36,188 nucleotides of DNA from an uncultured bacterium (GCA_903884945.1 CAISGR010000007.1:1-36188); one strand, 5' to 3'; positions 15,682-24,109 are shown, counted from the first letter of the stretch. Notes: a model not told the origin generated them from the letters alone. Program-made: numbers and translations.

Positions 15682-17153
15682 GCCGGGCGCCGGCGGGCGC
15701 TGCAATCGCTGCGCCGCCACCGCGGCGGCTTGGCCTGCAGAGTCGGTTGTCCTTCGGCATCGGCTCGATCGCATATGGCGTGAAGGACAATGGCTTCGCC
15801 ACCTTCCTGCTGCTGTTCTACAACCAGGTGGTCGGGCTGCCGGCCAATACCGTCGGCATCGCGATCATGTGCGCGCTGGTGGTCGAGGCGTTCGTCGACC
15901 CCGCAATGGGCTTCCTGTCGGATCACACCCGCAGCCGCTGGGGCCGCCGGCATCCCTGGATGTATGCCTCGGCGATCCCCGTCGCGGTCGGCTGGCTGCT
16001 GCTGTGGAACCCGCCGCACTGGTCCGAGACGGCGACCCTCGTCTATGTCTTCGGCAGCGCGCTGATGGTGCGCATCGCGCTCTCGGCCTTCGAGATTCCG
16101 TCGTCGGCGCTGGGCCCCGAACTGAGCTCCGACTATGACGAGCGGACCCGGCTCTTCTCCTATCGCTACCTGTTCGGCTGGGGCGGGGGGCTGGCGATGC
16201 TGTCGCTTGCCTATGCCGTATTCCTGGTGCCCGACGCGACTCACCCGGTCGGCCTGCAGAATCCGGACGGCTATTCGCGCATGGCGCTGTGGGCGGCGGG
16301 CGTGATGGCGGTTTCGATCATCCTGTCGTCGCTCGGCCTGCACCACGAGATCGCGCATCTGCCGAAGGTCGAGAAATCCACCGAGAGTTTCGGGGCGCAT
16401 TTCGCGCAGTTCCGCACGACCGTGTCGAACCGGGGCTTCCTGATCCTGATGGCGGCGGGGGTGTTCGCCTATACCGCCCAGGGCATCTCCTTTGCGCTGT
16501 CCAACTATATGTACAGCTTCGTCTGGCAGTTCCACGGGACTGACTATCAGTGGCTCTCGGCGGCGCTGCTGGTCGGCGCGGTCGGCGCCTTCTACCTCGC
16601 GCCGCGGCTCACCCGGGGCGGCAACAAGCCGCGGGTCGGCATGATCCTGTCGTTCGTCAGCGCGGTCTTGCTGGTGTCGCCCTATGCGCTGCGGCTCGCC
16701 GGCCTGTTTCCGGAACCCGGATCGGCGACGATGCTGCCGCTGCTGCTGGCGATCTTCGCCGCCAACACGGCGTGCAGCGTGGGGGCGTTCATCCTGGGCG
16801 CGGCGATGCTCGCCGATGTCGTCGAGGAATCGGAGACGCGCACCGGGCAGCGATCGGAAGGCGTGTTCTTCGCGGGCGGCTTCTTCGTGCAGAAGATGGT
16901 CGGCGGGCTCGGGATCTTCATGGCGGGCACGATCCTCGCCTTTGCCGCCTTTCCCGCGGCGGCGAAGCCCGGCCTGGTGCCGGTCGCGACGATCGACCGG
17001 CTGACGATCGTCTTCATCTGCCTCGAACTGCTCTTCTATGGGCTGGCGGGGCTCTGCTATGCGCGCTTCCCGTTCGGCCGCGCGGAGCATGAAGCGCGGC
17101 TGGCGGATGCAGCGGCGGCAGCCGAGCGCGAAGGAATGCCGCACGCGCCCTGA
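15678..17153 (+). CDS. GPH-family (MelB-like) cation symporter, MFS superfamily, 491 aa
   Basis: Polytopic inner-membrane symporter of the glycoside-pentoside-hexuronide family, expected to import a sugar, glucuronide or similar compound with Na+ or H+. The N-terminal region has SFGIGSIAYGVKDNGFATFL and YNQVVGLPANTVG; DPAMGFLSDHTRSRWGRRHP is the family loop between helices 2 and 3. About twelve hydrophobic segments follow. The C-terminal half has DVVEESETRTGQRSEGVFF, another typical GPH segment. GTG at 15678 overlaps the preceding stop codon as GTGA and follows GAGAAG; no longer N-terminus is plausible, since the frame upstream lies antiparallel to the SDR code. The long cytosolic N-terminus is Ala/Pro-rich. 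Substrate cannot be read. Confidence 0.93.
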   Translation: MSRAPAGAAIAAPPPRRLGLQSRLSFGIGSIAYGVKDNGFATFLLLFYNQVVGLPANTVGIAIMCALVVEAFVDPAMGFLSDHTRSRWGRRHPWMYASAIPVAVGWLLLWNPPHWSETATLVYVFGSALMVRIALSAFEIPSSALGPELSSDYDERTRLFSYRYLFGWGGGLAMLSLAYAVFLVPDATHPVGLQNPDGYSRMALWAAGVMAVSIILSSLGLHHEIAHLPKVEKSTESFGAHFAQFRTTVSNRGFLILMAAGVFAYTAQGISFALSNYMYSFVWQFHGTDYQWLSAALLVGAVGAFYLAPRLTRGGNKPRVGMILSFVSAVLLVSPYALRLAGLFPEPGSATMLPLLLAIFAANTACSVGAFILGAAMLADVVEESETRTGQRSEGVFFAGGFFVQKMVGGLGIFMAGTILAFAAFPAAAKPGLVPVATIDRLTIVFICLELLFYGLAGLCYARFPFGRAEHEARLADAAAAAEREGMPHAP

Positions 17154-17219
17154 CGCAGGCGGCGCATCGCGCCGTCGCGCGGGGCGTGCCCTGTCGGCTT
17201 CCGGCGCTGTCCGAGCCTA

Positions 17220-17416
17220 GGTGATTCTACGAATTGCTGGCGTCGCTATCGCCGCGCGCGCTCCCTGGCGCCGCTTTTCGGGTGCGACGAAAGGCAGTCA
17301 TCGCCCCCTAAACACGGTTCGTCGGAAAAGGTTCCGTTCGTGGAGTTCCCGGGGTTTTCACCCCCGGCCCGACCTGCTTTGACAGGCTCAACGAATTGGC
17401 GGGACCTGGGGGTCAC
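17220..17416 (+). promoter_or_regulatory. Hairpin-rich upstream region of the CHAP-domain gene
   Basis: Three small hairpins occur in a row: CGGAA-AAGG-TTCCG (17323-17336), CCGGGG-loop-CCCCGG (17349-17367) and CCTG-N6-CAGG (17373-17386). A TTGACA overlaps the last one (17379-17384), 38 bases before the ATG, but no acceptable -10 follows. I cannot match the region to a known riboswitch. It may be a structured leader or a promoter region with chance hairpins. Confidence 0.35.
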
Positions 17417-17962
17417 ATGAATTTTCGGGCGTTTGCAGCGCGTTTTGCGCTGGTGGTTTCTTGCAGCCTGCTGGCGGCTACCCCGGCGATGGCGCAGTTC
17501 TGGCAGTGCGCCCCTTATGCCCGCACCATTTCCGGTATCGACATTCACGGCAACGCCAACACCTGGTGGAGCCAGGCTGCCGGCCATTATGCCCGCGGCC
17601 ACGCGCCCAAGGTCGGTGCCGTCCTCGCCTTTGCCGCAACCGGCCGTATGCGCCTCGGCCACGTCGCGATGGTGAGCGAAGTCGTCAGCGACCGCGAAGT
17701 CCTCCTCACCCATGCCAACTGGTCGCGCCCCGGCCGCGTCGAGACCGACGTTCGCGCGGTCGACGTTTCGGAAGCCGGCGACTGGAGCATGGTCAAGGTC
17801 TGGTACGGCCCGACCGGCGGCCTCGGCACCAGCGCCTATCCGACCAAGGGCTTCATCTATTCGGACCGTGCGGCCGGTGCCGACACGCTCGACGGGAACG
17901 ACACCCAGCCGCTGCCGGCGGTGACGCTGGCGTCGCTCAACCTGGACGATATCCGCTTCTGA
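17417..17962 (+). CDS. Secreted CHAP-domain protein (probable cell-wall amidase/peptidase), 181 aa
   Basis: CHAP-domain Cys hydrolases cut peptidoglycan peptide or amide bonds. A Sec signal peptide spans residues 1-26 (FALVVSCSLLAATPAMA, cleavage before Gln27). The mature part begins QFWQCAPYARTISGI, with catalytic Cys31. His82 is in GHVAMVSEV and Asn101 in THANWS, completing a Cys-His-Asn triad. NTWWSQAAGHYARGHAPKVG matches the family's helix and following loop. The mature protein of about 155 residues is barely longer than the domain, so it probably acts alone in the periplasm. GGGGGT precedes the ATG. It is preceded by a hairpin-rich region and followed by a terminator-like hairpin. A substrate other than peptidoglycan is not excluded. 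Confidence 0.92.
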   Translation: MNFRAFAARFALVVSCSLLAATPAMAQFWQCAPYARTISGIDIHGNANTWWSQAAGHYARGHAPKVGAVLAFAATGRMRLGHVAMVSEVVSDREVLLTHANWSRPGRVETDVRAVDVSEAGDWSMVKVWYGPTGGLGTSAYPTKGFIYSDRAAGADTLDGNDTQPLPAVTLASLNLDDIRF

Positions 17963-17968
17963 GGCTTT

Positions 17969-17989
17969 CCTCTCCCGCGGCGGGAGAGG
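17969..17989. terminator. Terminator-like hairpin between CHAP and msrB genes
   Basis: CCTCTCCCG (17969-17977) pairs perfectly with CGGGAGAGG (17981-17989) around a 3-base loop, 7 bases after the CHAP stop codon. There is no clean T-run. It sits between convergent genes and could serve both strands. Confidence 0.55.
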
Positions 17990-18019
17990 GTATCCTTAAC
18001 CGGGCCGCGGTGCCGTGCG

Positions 18020-18517
18020 TTATGCCGCGCCTGGCTTGAACGTCATCGCCACGCCATTCATGCAGTAGCGCTTGCCGGTCGGCTTGGGGCCGTCATCGAA
18101 GACATGGCCGAGATGGCCGCCGCAGCGGCGGCAATGGACCTCGGTGCGGGTGAAGCCGAGCGATCCGTCGACGCGGGTGCGCACGGCATTGGGCAGCGGC
18201 TGCCAGAAACTCGGCCAGCCGGTCCCGCTGTCGAACTTGGTCTTCGACGAATAGAGTGGCAGCGCGCACCCGGCGCAGGAGAAGATGCCGGCGCGATGCT
18301 CGTTGTTGAGCGGGCTGGTGAACGGCGTCTCGGTCGCCTCGTGGCGCAGTGTCTGATAGGCGGCGGGGGACAGCTTCGCCTTCCATTGGGCGTCGGTCAG
18401 CGTCACCTCGAACTTCTCGGGCGGAACGGCCGATGCCGTGCCGCGGCAACCGAACAGGGTGAAGACCGCTGCGCCGGTGCCGGCCATGGTCAGGAAGCTG
18501 CGTCGGTCTGGGGTCAT
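18020..18517 (-). CDS. msrB: Peptide-methionine (R)-S-oxide reductase, exported lipoprotein form, 165 aa
   Basis: Reduces R-methionine sulfoxide in proteins back to methionine. Catalytic Cys152 is in RYCMNG; the zinc ligands are Cys81 and Cys84 (CAGC) and Cys129 and Cys132 (CRRC). GTGWPSFW at 98-105 and HVFDDGP are conserved family segments. Unusually for the cytosolic enzyme, residues 1-24 form a signal with RRSFL (twin-Arg type) followed by a hydrophobic stretch and a lipobox LFGC (Cys24). The protein is thus predicted to be exported and anchored, repairing envelope proteins. The recycling Cys at the usual second position is not obvious, so the route of re-reduction is unclear. Start is the first Met, giving the complete signal. 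Confidence 0.95.
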   Translation of the reverse strand: MTPDRRSFLTMAGTGAAVFTLFGCRGTASAVPPEKFEVTLTDAQWKAKLSPAAYQTLRHEATETPFTSPLNNEHRAGIFSCAGCALPLYSSKTKFDSGTGWPSFWQPLPNAVRTRVDGSLGFTRTEVHCRRCGGHLGHVFDDGPKPTGKRYCMNGVAMTFKPGAA

Positions 18518-18643
18518 GATCGTCCTCGGGCGTGGCGGTGAAGCGGATATAGGTACGCGTGACCGGCCGGGCGAGATGCAGCCGTGCCGCCGGCGGCCGG
18601 AACGGTGCCGGGAACTCCCCGCGATCCCGCGCGATTATGGCGC

Positions 18644-18925
18644 ATGTCCTTTCAACAGCTCGATCCCCCGCTGCCCGTCCATGTGCTCGACAAGGGCGCG
18701 GGCTATGCCTTTGCCGTGATCGATTACGGGCAGGAGCATAACCTCATCTGGGTCACCGCCATCAACGAGACCGGCGAGATCTGGTGCGCGCCGAACCCGC
18801 GCGTGCGGCTCCAGGCGAACTGGACGATGGGTCGAAAAAAGTCACCCGACGTGATCGCGCGCGCGGGCGACGATTGCTCGGGCGCGGCACAACCGATCCG
18901 GGCGGAGTCGACGAAGCCGAACTGA
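18644..18925 (+). CDS. Hypothetical protein, 93 aa
   Basis: Function not recognised. Coding character is good: LPVHVLDKGAGYAFAVIDYG, then LIWVTAINETGEIWCAPNP and VRLQANWTMGR, giving an apparent small beta-rich domain with a Gly/Asp-rich C-terminus. There is no signal peptide. From memory, similar short proteins are frequent in sphingomonads. The Shine-Dalgarno before the ATG at 18644 is poor; GATTAT lies a few bases upstream. It is divergent from msrB (126 bases apart) and convergent with the P450 gene (28 bases apart), so it is probably a single-gene transcript. Confidence 0.72.
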   Translation: MSFQQLDPPLPVHVLDKGAGYAFAVIDYGQEHNLIWVTAINETGEIWCAPNPRVRLQANWTMGRKKSPDVIARAGDDCSGAAQPIRAESTKPN

Positions 18926-18953
18926 GGCGCTCATCATCCGCCCGGATACGGGA

Positions 18954-20198
18954 TCAATATTTGGTGACCTCCACCGGCAGCTTGCGATAGCCATGGACGA
19001 AACAGCCGGCGACGCGCTCGGGCTGGCCGACGACGTTCACCCGCATGCGGCGCTTGGCCATTTCCTCCAGCAGCGTTGCGATCTGCAGTTCAGCGAGGCG
19101 CGCGCCCACGCAGCGATGGATGCCGTGGCCGAAGGCAAGATGCCGCCGGGCATTGGCGCGATCGACGATGATCTTGTCGGCATTTTCGAACACGCTCTCG
19201 TCGCGGTTGGCCGAGATATACCAGAGCGCCAGCTTGTCGCCCTCGCGGATCTTCTGGCCCTCGAGCTCGGTGTCCTGGGTCGCGGTGCGGCGCATATGCG
19301 CGAGCGGCGTCTGCCAGCGGATGATTTCCTGCACCGTATTGTGGATCAGCGACGGATCGCCCTCCAGCTTCGCGCGCTGGTCCGGGAACAGATCGAGGCC
19401 ATAGGCCGCGGCGCTCATCGAATTGCGCGTCGTGTCGTTGCCGCCGACGATCAGCAGGATGAGGTTTCCGAGGAACTCCATCTGGTCCATCTCGGCCATG
19501 GCGTCCGAATGGATCATCATCGAGATGAGATCGGGCGTCGGCTCCTTGCCGACCTTCTGGTTCCACAGGTTCTGGAAATAGCCGCCGCACTCGTACATGT
19601 GCTTGAGGCGCTCGAGCCGCAGTTCCTCGGTCTTCACCAGTTCGATATCGCCGGCCCAGTCGGACCAGAAGGTCAGCTTGCGGCGATCCTCCCACGGGAA
19701 ATCGAACAGGATGGCGAGCATCTGGGTGGTCAGTTCGATCGAGACCTTGTCGACCCAGTCGAAGGTCTTGTTCCACTCCAGGCTGTCGAGGATCTCGGCG
19801 GTGCGTGTCCGGATATTGTCGGACAGCCGGATCATCTCGCTGGGGGTGAAGGCGGGTGCGACGGTGCGGCGCTGCCCGGTATGCTTGGGCCGGTCCATCG
19901 CGATGAACATCGGCATGCGCACGTCGGAGGTGGAATTCTCGATGAAGTCGGCCAGGGTGATGCCACCGGCCTGCGACGAATAGAGATCGGGAAGCGATTC
20001 GACCTGAATGATCGGCTTGTAGGTCGAGACCGACCAATAGGGGCCGAAGCCCGAATGCTCGACATAATGAACCGGCGATTCGGCGCGCAGCTGGCGGAAC
20101 GGCGCCTGCCACACATCGTCGCGGTAAAGCTCGGGCCGGCTCACATCGAGCGGATCGACCGCAGGTTCGACCGATTCCATCGCAAGCGTCGCCATCAT
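18954..20198 (-). CDS. Cytochrome P450, CYP153 family (terminal alkane/fatty-chain hydroxylase), 414 aa
   Basis: Soluble class I monooxygenase that hydroxylates the terminal carbon of alkanes, and often fatty acids or alicyclic compounds, using electrons from a ferredoxin and ferredoxin reductase. The haem-ligand motif is FGHGIHRCVG with Cys363. The I-helix oxygen-activation motif GGNDTT is at 252-257, and EIIR (291-294) is the K-helix ExxR. CYP153 hallmarks are IAMDRPKHTGQRRTVAP, FDWVDKVSIELTTQMLA, FDFPWEDRRKLTFWSDW, EFLGNLILLIVGGNDTTRNS and IIRWQTPLAHMRRT. AGGAGA precedes two adjacent ATGs (20198 and 20195). No ferredoxin or reductase gene lies next to it, so partners are encoded elsewhere. 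A palindrome overlapping a TTGACA upstream suggests repressor control. A role in hydrocarbon use is the usual one for the family. Confidence 0.95.
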   Translation of the reverse strand: MMATLAMESVEPAVDPLDVSRPELYRDDVWQAPFRQLRAESPVHYVEHSGFGPYWSVSTYKPIIQVESLPDLYSSQAGGITLADFIENSTSDVRMPMFIAMDRPKHTGQRRTVAPAFTPSEMIRLSDNIRTRTAEILDSLEWNKTFDWVDKVSIELTTQMLAILFDFPWEDRRKLTFWSDWAGDIELVKTEELRLERLKHMYECGGYFQNLWNQKVGKEPTPDLISMMIHSDAMAEMDQMEFLGNLILLIVGGNDTTRNSMSAAAYGLDLFPDQRAKLEGDPSLIHNTVQEIIRWQTPLAHMRRTATQDTELEGQKIREGDKLALWYISANRDESVFENADKIIVDRANARRHLAFGHGIHRCVGARLAELQIATLLEEMAKRRMRVNVVGQPERVAGCFVHGYRKLPVEVTKY

Positions 20199-20231
20199 CC
20201 ACTCTCCTCTTTTTCGCAGGAAAGCGATAAC

Positions 20232-20245
20232 TGACACTAATGTCA
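20232..20245. promoter_or_regulatory. Palindromic operator candidate upstream of the CYP153 gene
   Basis: TGACA (20232-20236) and TGTCA (20241-20245) are perfect inverted arms around CTAA. On the gene's strand the sequence TTGACA (20246-20241), a full -35 consensus, overlaps one arm, with the start codon 48 bases downstream. No good -10 follows, so the promoter itself is not certain. The arrangement resembles binding sites of TetR-family repressors, but no such gene is in the neighbourhood. Confidence 0.5.
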
Positions 20246-20288
20246 ATAGCGTTTGCGACGGGATCGATGAAACGGTGCCCCGGCGAGA

Positions 20289-21530
20289 TCAGCGCCCGAC
20301 CAGTCCCTTCCAGTTGATCCGCGCGCTGCCCGATTGCAGCACGCCGCGGCGGAAGGCGCGGGCGCCGACCGCGATGCAGATCGCGACCCACAGCAATTGC
20401 CAGGCAAGCGCCGCGACATGCGGCCAGATCGCGGGCGAATTCGCCGCGCGCGCCGCCATCGCATAAGGCGAGCTGAACGGGAAAATCTCGGCGGCGACAG
20501 CGATCCAGCTGTCGGGCCGCGAGGCGGCGCGGATCGCGATGCCGAAGATCACCATCTGCAGCACGGTGATGGGGAGCGAGAGCATCTGCAGTTCGCGCGG
20601 CGTGGTCGCCTGCGCGCCGATGCCGAGGAAGACGGCGCCGAGCAGCATGTAGGACATGGTGAAATAGGCGACGAACAGCAGGGCGAACAGCGGCAGGCCG
20701 GTCGCGGGACCGATTTCGCCGAGCGCATGCGCCATGTTGGCCGGCATCAGCGCACCGGCCTGGCTGACCAGCGTGCCCCAGAAGGCGACGAACAGCAGCG
20801 CCGAGCCGAACATGCCGAGCAGCTTGCCGAGGAAGACCGCTTCGAGCGGCACTGCGGCCGCAAGGATTTCCACCACCTTGTTGTTGCGCTCTTCCGCCAT
20901 GGTGCCGACGGCTTGGCCGGCAAGCAGCAGGGTGAGGAAGAAGATGCCGAACACAGTGAAGAAGGCCGCCTGGTTATGGCCGGTCGCCGATGGTGCCGTC
21001 CGCGAGATCGGCGTCAGCGTCGCGGTGCTGAGCCGGTCGTTGCCCTGCCCGCCGGCGCGCAGCGTGGTTTCGGCCAGTTCGGCAAGATAGGTGGCGTCAC
21101 GGCCGCCCTGGCCGCCATACAGGATCGTGGGATGGGCAAGGTCGCCGTACAGCGCCGCCGAGGCGTCCGCCCCGTCGGCGGCGAAGGCGTGATGCGCCTC
21201 GGCCGCCGGATTGCCGCCCGGGGCCTGCAGCACGAGCAGCGGCGGCCGATCGTCCTTGGCGAACAGGCGGCGCAGCCGCTCGTCCGCGGCGCGCATCGCG
21301 GGCTGCTGCGCGACCGCCACGATGGCGACCATGCGTTCCTTCTCGATCGACCCGCTCGCCATGGACGAGGCGCCGACGCCCCCGATCAGCCCGAAGGACA
21401 GCATGATCACCGGGGTGAACAGGAACAGCAGGAAGGTTGGGGTGAACACCGTCGCGACGAAATCGCGACGGGCGATCGTCAGCGTCTGGCGGACGAGACG
21501 GCGGAAATTGCCGATCGGCGGATTGCTCAT
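20289..21530 (-). CDS. ABC-2 type transporter permease (NatB-like), 413 aa
   Basis: Membrane half of an ABC exporter. An N-terminal cytosolic segment with TIARRDFVATVFTPTFLLFL leads into the first transmembrane helix, followed by a large periplasmic loop of about 130 residues and then several hydrophobic helices in the C-terminal half (for example FFTVFGIFFLTLLLAGQAVG, and LPLFALLFVAYFTMSYMLLGA). MAEERNNKVVEILAAAVPLE is the conserved cytosolic signature of the NatB/ABC-2 permease group. Its ATG overlaps the stop codon of the ATPase gene as ATGA, so both are made together. NatAB pumps extrude Na+ in Bacillus, but homologues in proteobacteria have unknown substrates; do not read the name as function. 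Confidence 0.92.
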   Translation of the reverse strand: MSNPPIGNFRRLVRQTLTIARRDFVATVFTPTFLLFLFTPVIMLSFGLIGGVGASSMASGSIEKERMVAIVAVAQQPAMRAADERLRRLFAKDDRPPLLVLQAPGGNPAAEAHHAFAADGADASAALYGDLAHPTILYGGQGGRDATYLAELAETTLRAGGQGNDRLSTATLTPISRTAPSATGHNQAAFFTVFGIFFLTLLLAGQAVGTMAEERNNKVVEILAAAVPLEAVFLGKLLGMFGSALLFVAFWGTLVSQAGALMPANMAHALGEIGPATGLPLFALLFVAYFTMSYMLLGAVFLGIGAQATTPRELQMLSLPITVLQMVIFGIAIRAASRPDSWIAVAAEIFPFSSPYAMAARAANSPAIWPHVAALAWQLLWVAICIAVGARAFRRGVLQSGSARINWKGLVGR

Positions 21531-22477
21531 CGCCCGTTCTCCAGGGTTTCGCGGGCGCTGTTCTCGTCGTCCTTCAGGGCGTCCGGGCCGACGATCCGCA
21601 CAAAGGCGTCGTGCAGGCCGGGGCGCTCGATCGACAGGCCGGAGATGCCGTGGCCGGCGCTGATCAGGGTCTTCAGCACGCCTTCGGGGCCTTCGGGCGG
21701 CACGGCGAAATGCCAGGCGCCATGCTGGTGTCGCGCACCCGCGGGGAGCAGCGCGGCAAGGCTCTCATCGTCCTGCTGGGGAATGTAATGCGCCTGCATC
21801 GGCAGCATGCCGCGGGCATCGGCCACCGTGCCCTCGAAGCGGCATTTGCCGCTGGCGATGATCGCCAGCCGGTCGCACAGCCGCTCGGCATGCGCCATGA
21901 CGTGAGTCGAGAAAAGGATCGTCGCGCCGCGATCGCGCTGGGCGACGATCAGCGCCTCGAGCCGCTCCTGGTTGACCGGGTCGAGCCCCGAAAAAGGCTC
22001 GTCGAGCACGAGCAGTTCGGGCTCGTGCACGACCGAGCCGATCAGCTGGACGAGCTGCGCCATGCCCTTGGAGAGCTTGCGGATCTTGGTATCGACTGCA
22101 CTGCCCAGCCCGTTGGCCTCGAGCAGCGCGACCGCGCGCTTGCGCCCGGTCTTCAGGTCGAGGCCGCGCAGCGCGCCCATGAAGGCGATCGCATCCTTGG
22201 CGCGCATCGCGGGATAGAGGCCGCGCTCCTCGGGCAGGTAGCCGACCTGGTCGCTCGCGTCGCGCGGGCGGTCATGGCCGAGCAGCGTGCGGGTGCCGCC
22301 ATCCGGCTCGATGATGCCGAGCAGCATGCGCAGCGTAGTGGTCTTGCCCGCGCCATTGGGGCCGAGCACCCCGTAGATCATGCCGGTGGGCACCGCGATG
22401 TCGACGCCGTCGACGACACGCCGGTCGCCGAATTTCTTGATCAGTCCGGTAGCGCTGATCGCCAGTGTATCCGTCAC
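21527..22477 (-). CDS. ABC transporter ATP-binding protein (NatA-like), 316 aa
   Basis: ATPase subunit of the exporter encoded together with the permease. Walker A GPNGAGKTT is at 39-47 (Lys45), the signature is LSKGM (135-139, variant of LSGGQ), Walker B is LLVLDEP (155-161), and the switch His is in STHV. After about residue 210 comes a C-terminal extension of the DUF4162 type that is typical of NatA/CcmA-like ATPases. GTG at 22477 follows AGAAGG by 5 bases and removes an Arg/Pro-rich out-of-frame-looking stretch upstream. The stop overlaps the permease start (ATGA). It diverges from queG across about 140 bases. Confidence 0.95.
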   Translation of the reverse strand: MTDTLAISATGLIKKFGDRRVVDGVDIAVPTGMIYGVLGPNGAGKTTTLRMLLGIIEPDGGTRTLLGHDRPRDASDQVGYLPEERGLYPAMRAKDAIAFMGALRGLDLKTGRKRAVALLEANGLGSAVDTKIRKLSKGMAQLVQLIGSVVHEPELLVLDEPFSGLDPVNQERLEALIVAQRDRGATILFSTHVMAHAERLCDRLAIIASGKCRFEGTVADARGMLPMQAHYIPQQDDESLAALLPAGARHQHGAWHFAVPPEGPEGVLKTLISAGHGISGLSIERPGLHDAFVRIVGPDALKDDENSARETLENGR

Positions 22478-22620
22478 GCGTACCTTCTTCCGTTCTTCCC
22501 GAGCGTTGTCGGGGGACTGTGGCGGCGGCAATATCAGCGCTTCCTTAAGGTGTCGCGTCCCGGTTCGGCAAGAATGGAGGAGATGGTCACTTTTCGTGGC
22601 TGGCGTGGTAGCGGCCGGGA

Positions 22621-23760
22621 ATGTCCGACGACATGTCACTCGGTGCGCGGCTGAGCGCGAAGGCGCGGGAACTCGGGTTCGCCGATTGCGGCGTCGCGCG
22701 CGCGGATGCGGCGCCACGCACCGCCGAGCGGCTGCGGCAATGGCTGGGCGAGGGCATGCATGGCGACAGGATCTGGATGGAGGCGCGCGCGCAGCATCGC
22801 GAGCGTCCCACCGGGCTGTGGCCCGAGGTGAAGAGCGTGATCGCGCTGGGCATGAGCTATGCGCCGGCCGGCGACCCGCTGGCGCTGGCCGGGGAGGGGG
22901 AGCGGGGGCGCATCTCGGTCTATGCGCAGGGTGCCGATTACCACGACGTGGTGAAGCGCGCGCTCAAGGCGCTGGCGCGGTGGCTCGTGGCGGAGGCCCC
23001 GGGCGCTGACGTCAAGGTGTTCGTCGATACCGCGCCGGTGATGGAAAAGCCGCTGGCCGAGGCAGCGGGGCTGGGCTGGCAGGGCAAGCACAGCAACCTC
23101 GTCAGCCGCGATCATGGCAGCTGGCTGTTCCTGGGGGCGATCTACACGACGCTCGAGCTTGTGCCGGACGCGCCGGGGCGCGATCGGTGCGGCTCGTGCG
23201 ACGCATGTCAGCGTGCCTGCCCGACCGATGCCTTCCCCGCGCCCTATCGGCTCGATGCGCGGCGTTGCATTTCCTATCTGACGATCGAGCATGCCGGGCC
23301 GATCCCGCACGCGTTCCGCGCGGCGATGGGCAACCGCATCTATGGGTGCGACGATTGCCTGGCGGTGTGCCCGTGGAACAAGTTCGCCGTGGCCGCACAG
23401 GCGAACCGCGCCTTTGCGCCGCGGGCTGAACTGGCCGCGCCGGGGCTGGCTGACCTGCTCGCGCTCGACGATGCGGGGTTCCGGCAGGTGTTCTCCGGAT
23501 CGCCGATCAAGCGGATCGGGCGCGACCGGATGGTGCGCAACTGCCTGGTCGCAGCCGGGAACAGCGGCGCGGCGGCGCTGGTCGAGCCGGTGGCGCGGCT
23601 GCTGGGGGACACCGCCCCGGTGGTGCGCGGCGCGGCGATCTGGGCGCTGGCGCGGCTGGACCGGGACCGGTGGGTGCTGGAGCGCGCCGCGCGCGCCGCC
23701 GGGGAGGCCGACGAGATCGTGCGCGGCGAATGGGCCGCGGCTATCGCCGCCCCAGGCTGA
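22621..23760 (+). CDS. queG: Epoxyqueuosine reductase, 379 aa
   Basis: Cobalamin-dependent iron-sulfur enzyme that removes the epoxide of epoxyqueuosine in tRNA, the last step of queuosine synthesis. Cys190, Cys193, Cys196 and Cys200 form the first ferredoxin-type motif ([12 protein letters not shown]); Cys216 plus Cys243, Cys246 and Cys250 ([12 protein letters not shown]) supply the second. Asp136 in VDTAPVMEK is the presumed general acid. [10 protein letters not shown] and GSWLFLGAI are QueG signatures. The C-terminus has a HEAT-like repeat ([13 protein letters not shown]). The gene's last 20 bases overlap the convergent lipoprotein gene. The Shine-Dalgarno is weak (GGGA); Met5 is an alternative start. 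No other queuosine genes are nearby. Confidence 0.96.
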   Translation: MSDDMSLGARLSAKARELGFADCGVARADAAPRTAERLRQWLGEGMHGDRIWMEARAQHRERPTGLWPEVKSVIALGMSYAPAGDPLALAGEGERGRISVYAQGADYHDVVKRALKALARWLVAEAPGADVKVFVDTAPVMEKPLAEAAGLGWQGKHSNLVSRDHGSWLFLGAIYTTLELVPDAPGRDRCGSCDACQRACPTDAFPAPYRLDARRCISYLTIEHAGPIPHAFRAAMGNRIYGCDDCLAVCPWNKFAVAAQANRAFAPRAELAAPGLADLLALDDAGFRQVFSGSPIKRIGRDRMVRNCLVAAGNSGAAALVEPVARLLGDTAPVVRGAAIWALARLDRDRWVLERAARAAGEADEIVRGEWAAAIAAPG

Positions 23761-24109
23761 GGGCGCCGACGCAACTCGCCCGGTCGATCGGGCTGCCATT
23801 GGTCTGCCGCGCATCGAGATAGGTGACGACGGGCTCGCCGCGGCCCTTGGGATAGAGATAGGCATCGAGCACGCAGATCGCGTTGCCGAACTGCAGCTTG
23901 CGCGCGTTGCCCTCGCGCACATCGGCCAGCGGCCGGCCGAACAGGCTGATCAGGGCGCCGCCCGACTGGCCGATGATCCGGTCGAGCCCGCCGCCGCCCG
24001 GCACGGGGATCGGCACCGGCGCGGCGCGGGCCGGGCGCGGTGCGACCCCGTCGGCACCGCATCCGGCGAGCAGCAGGCCCGGCAGGATCGCAAAGGCGAT
24101 GCGCTTCAT
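23741..24109 (-). CDS. Hypothetical lipoprotein, 122 aa
   Basis: A Sec/Lsp signal is clear: [17 protein letters not shown] with lipobox LAGC, Cys17. The mature part is Pro-rich, then has [20 protein letters not shown] and [18 protein letters not shown]. This fits a small periplasmic, membrane-anchored beta domain; from memory it resembles unnamed sphingomonad lipoproteins carrying a 'L...fG.P......g.......C.ld.yLy' core. The start overlaps the EI24 gene's stop codon (ATGA), so the two are coupled. The last 20 bases overlap queG convergently. Confidence 0.85.
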   Translation of the reverse strand: MKRIAFAILPGLLLAGCGADGVAPRPARAAPVPIPVPGGGGLDRIIGQSGGALISLFGRPLADVREGNARKLQFGNAICVLDAYLYPKGRGEPVVTYLDARQTNGSPIDRASCVGALSLGRR

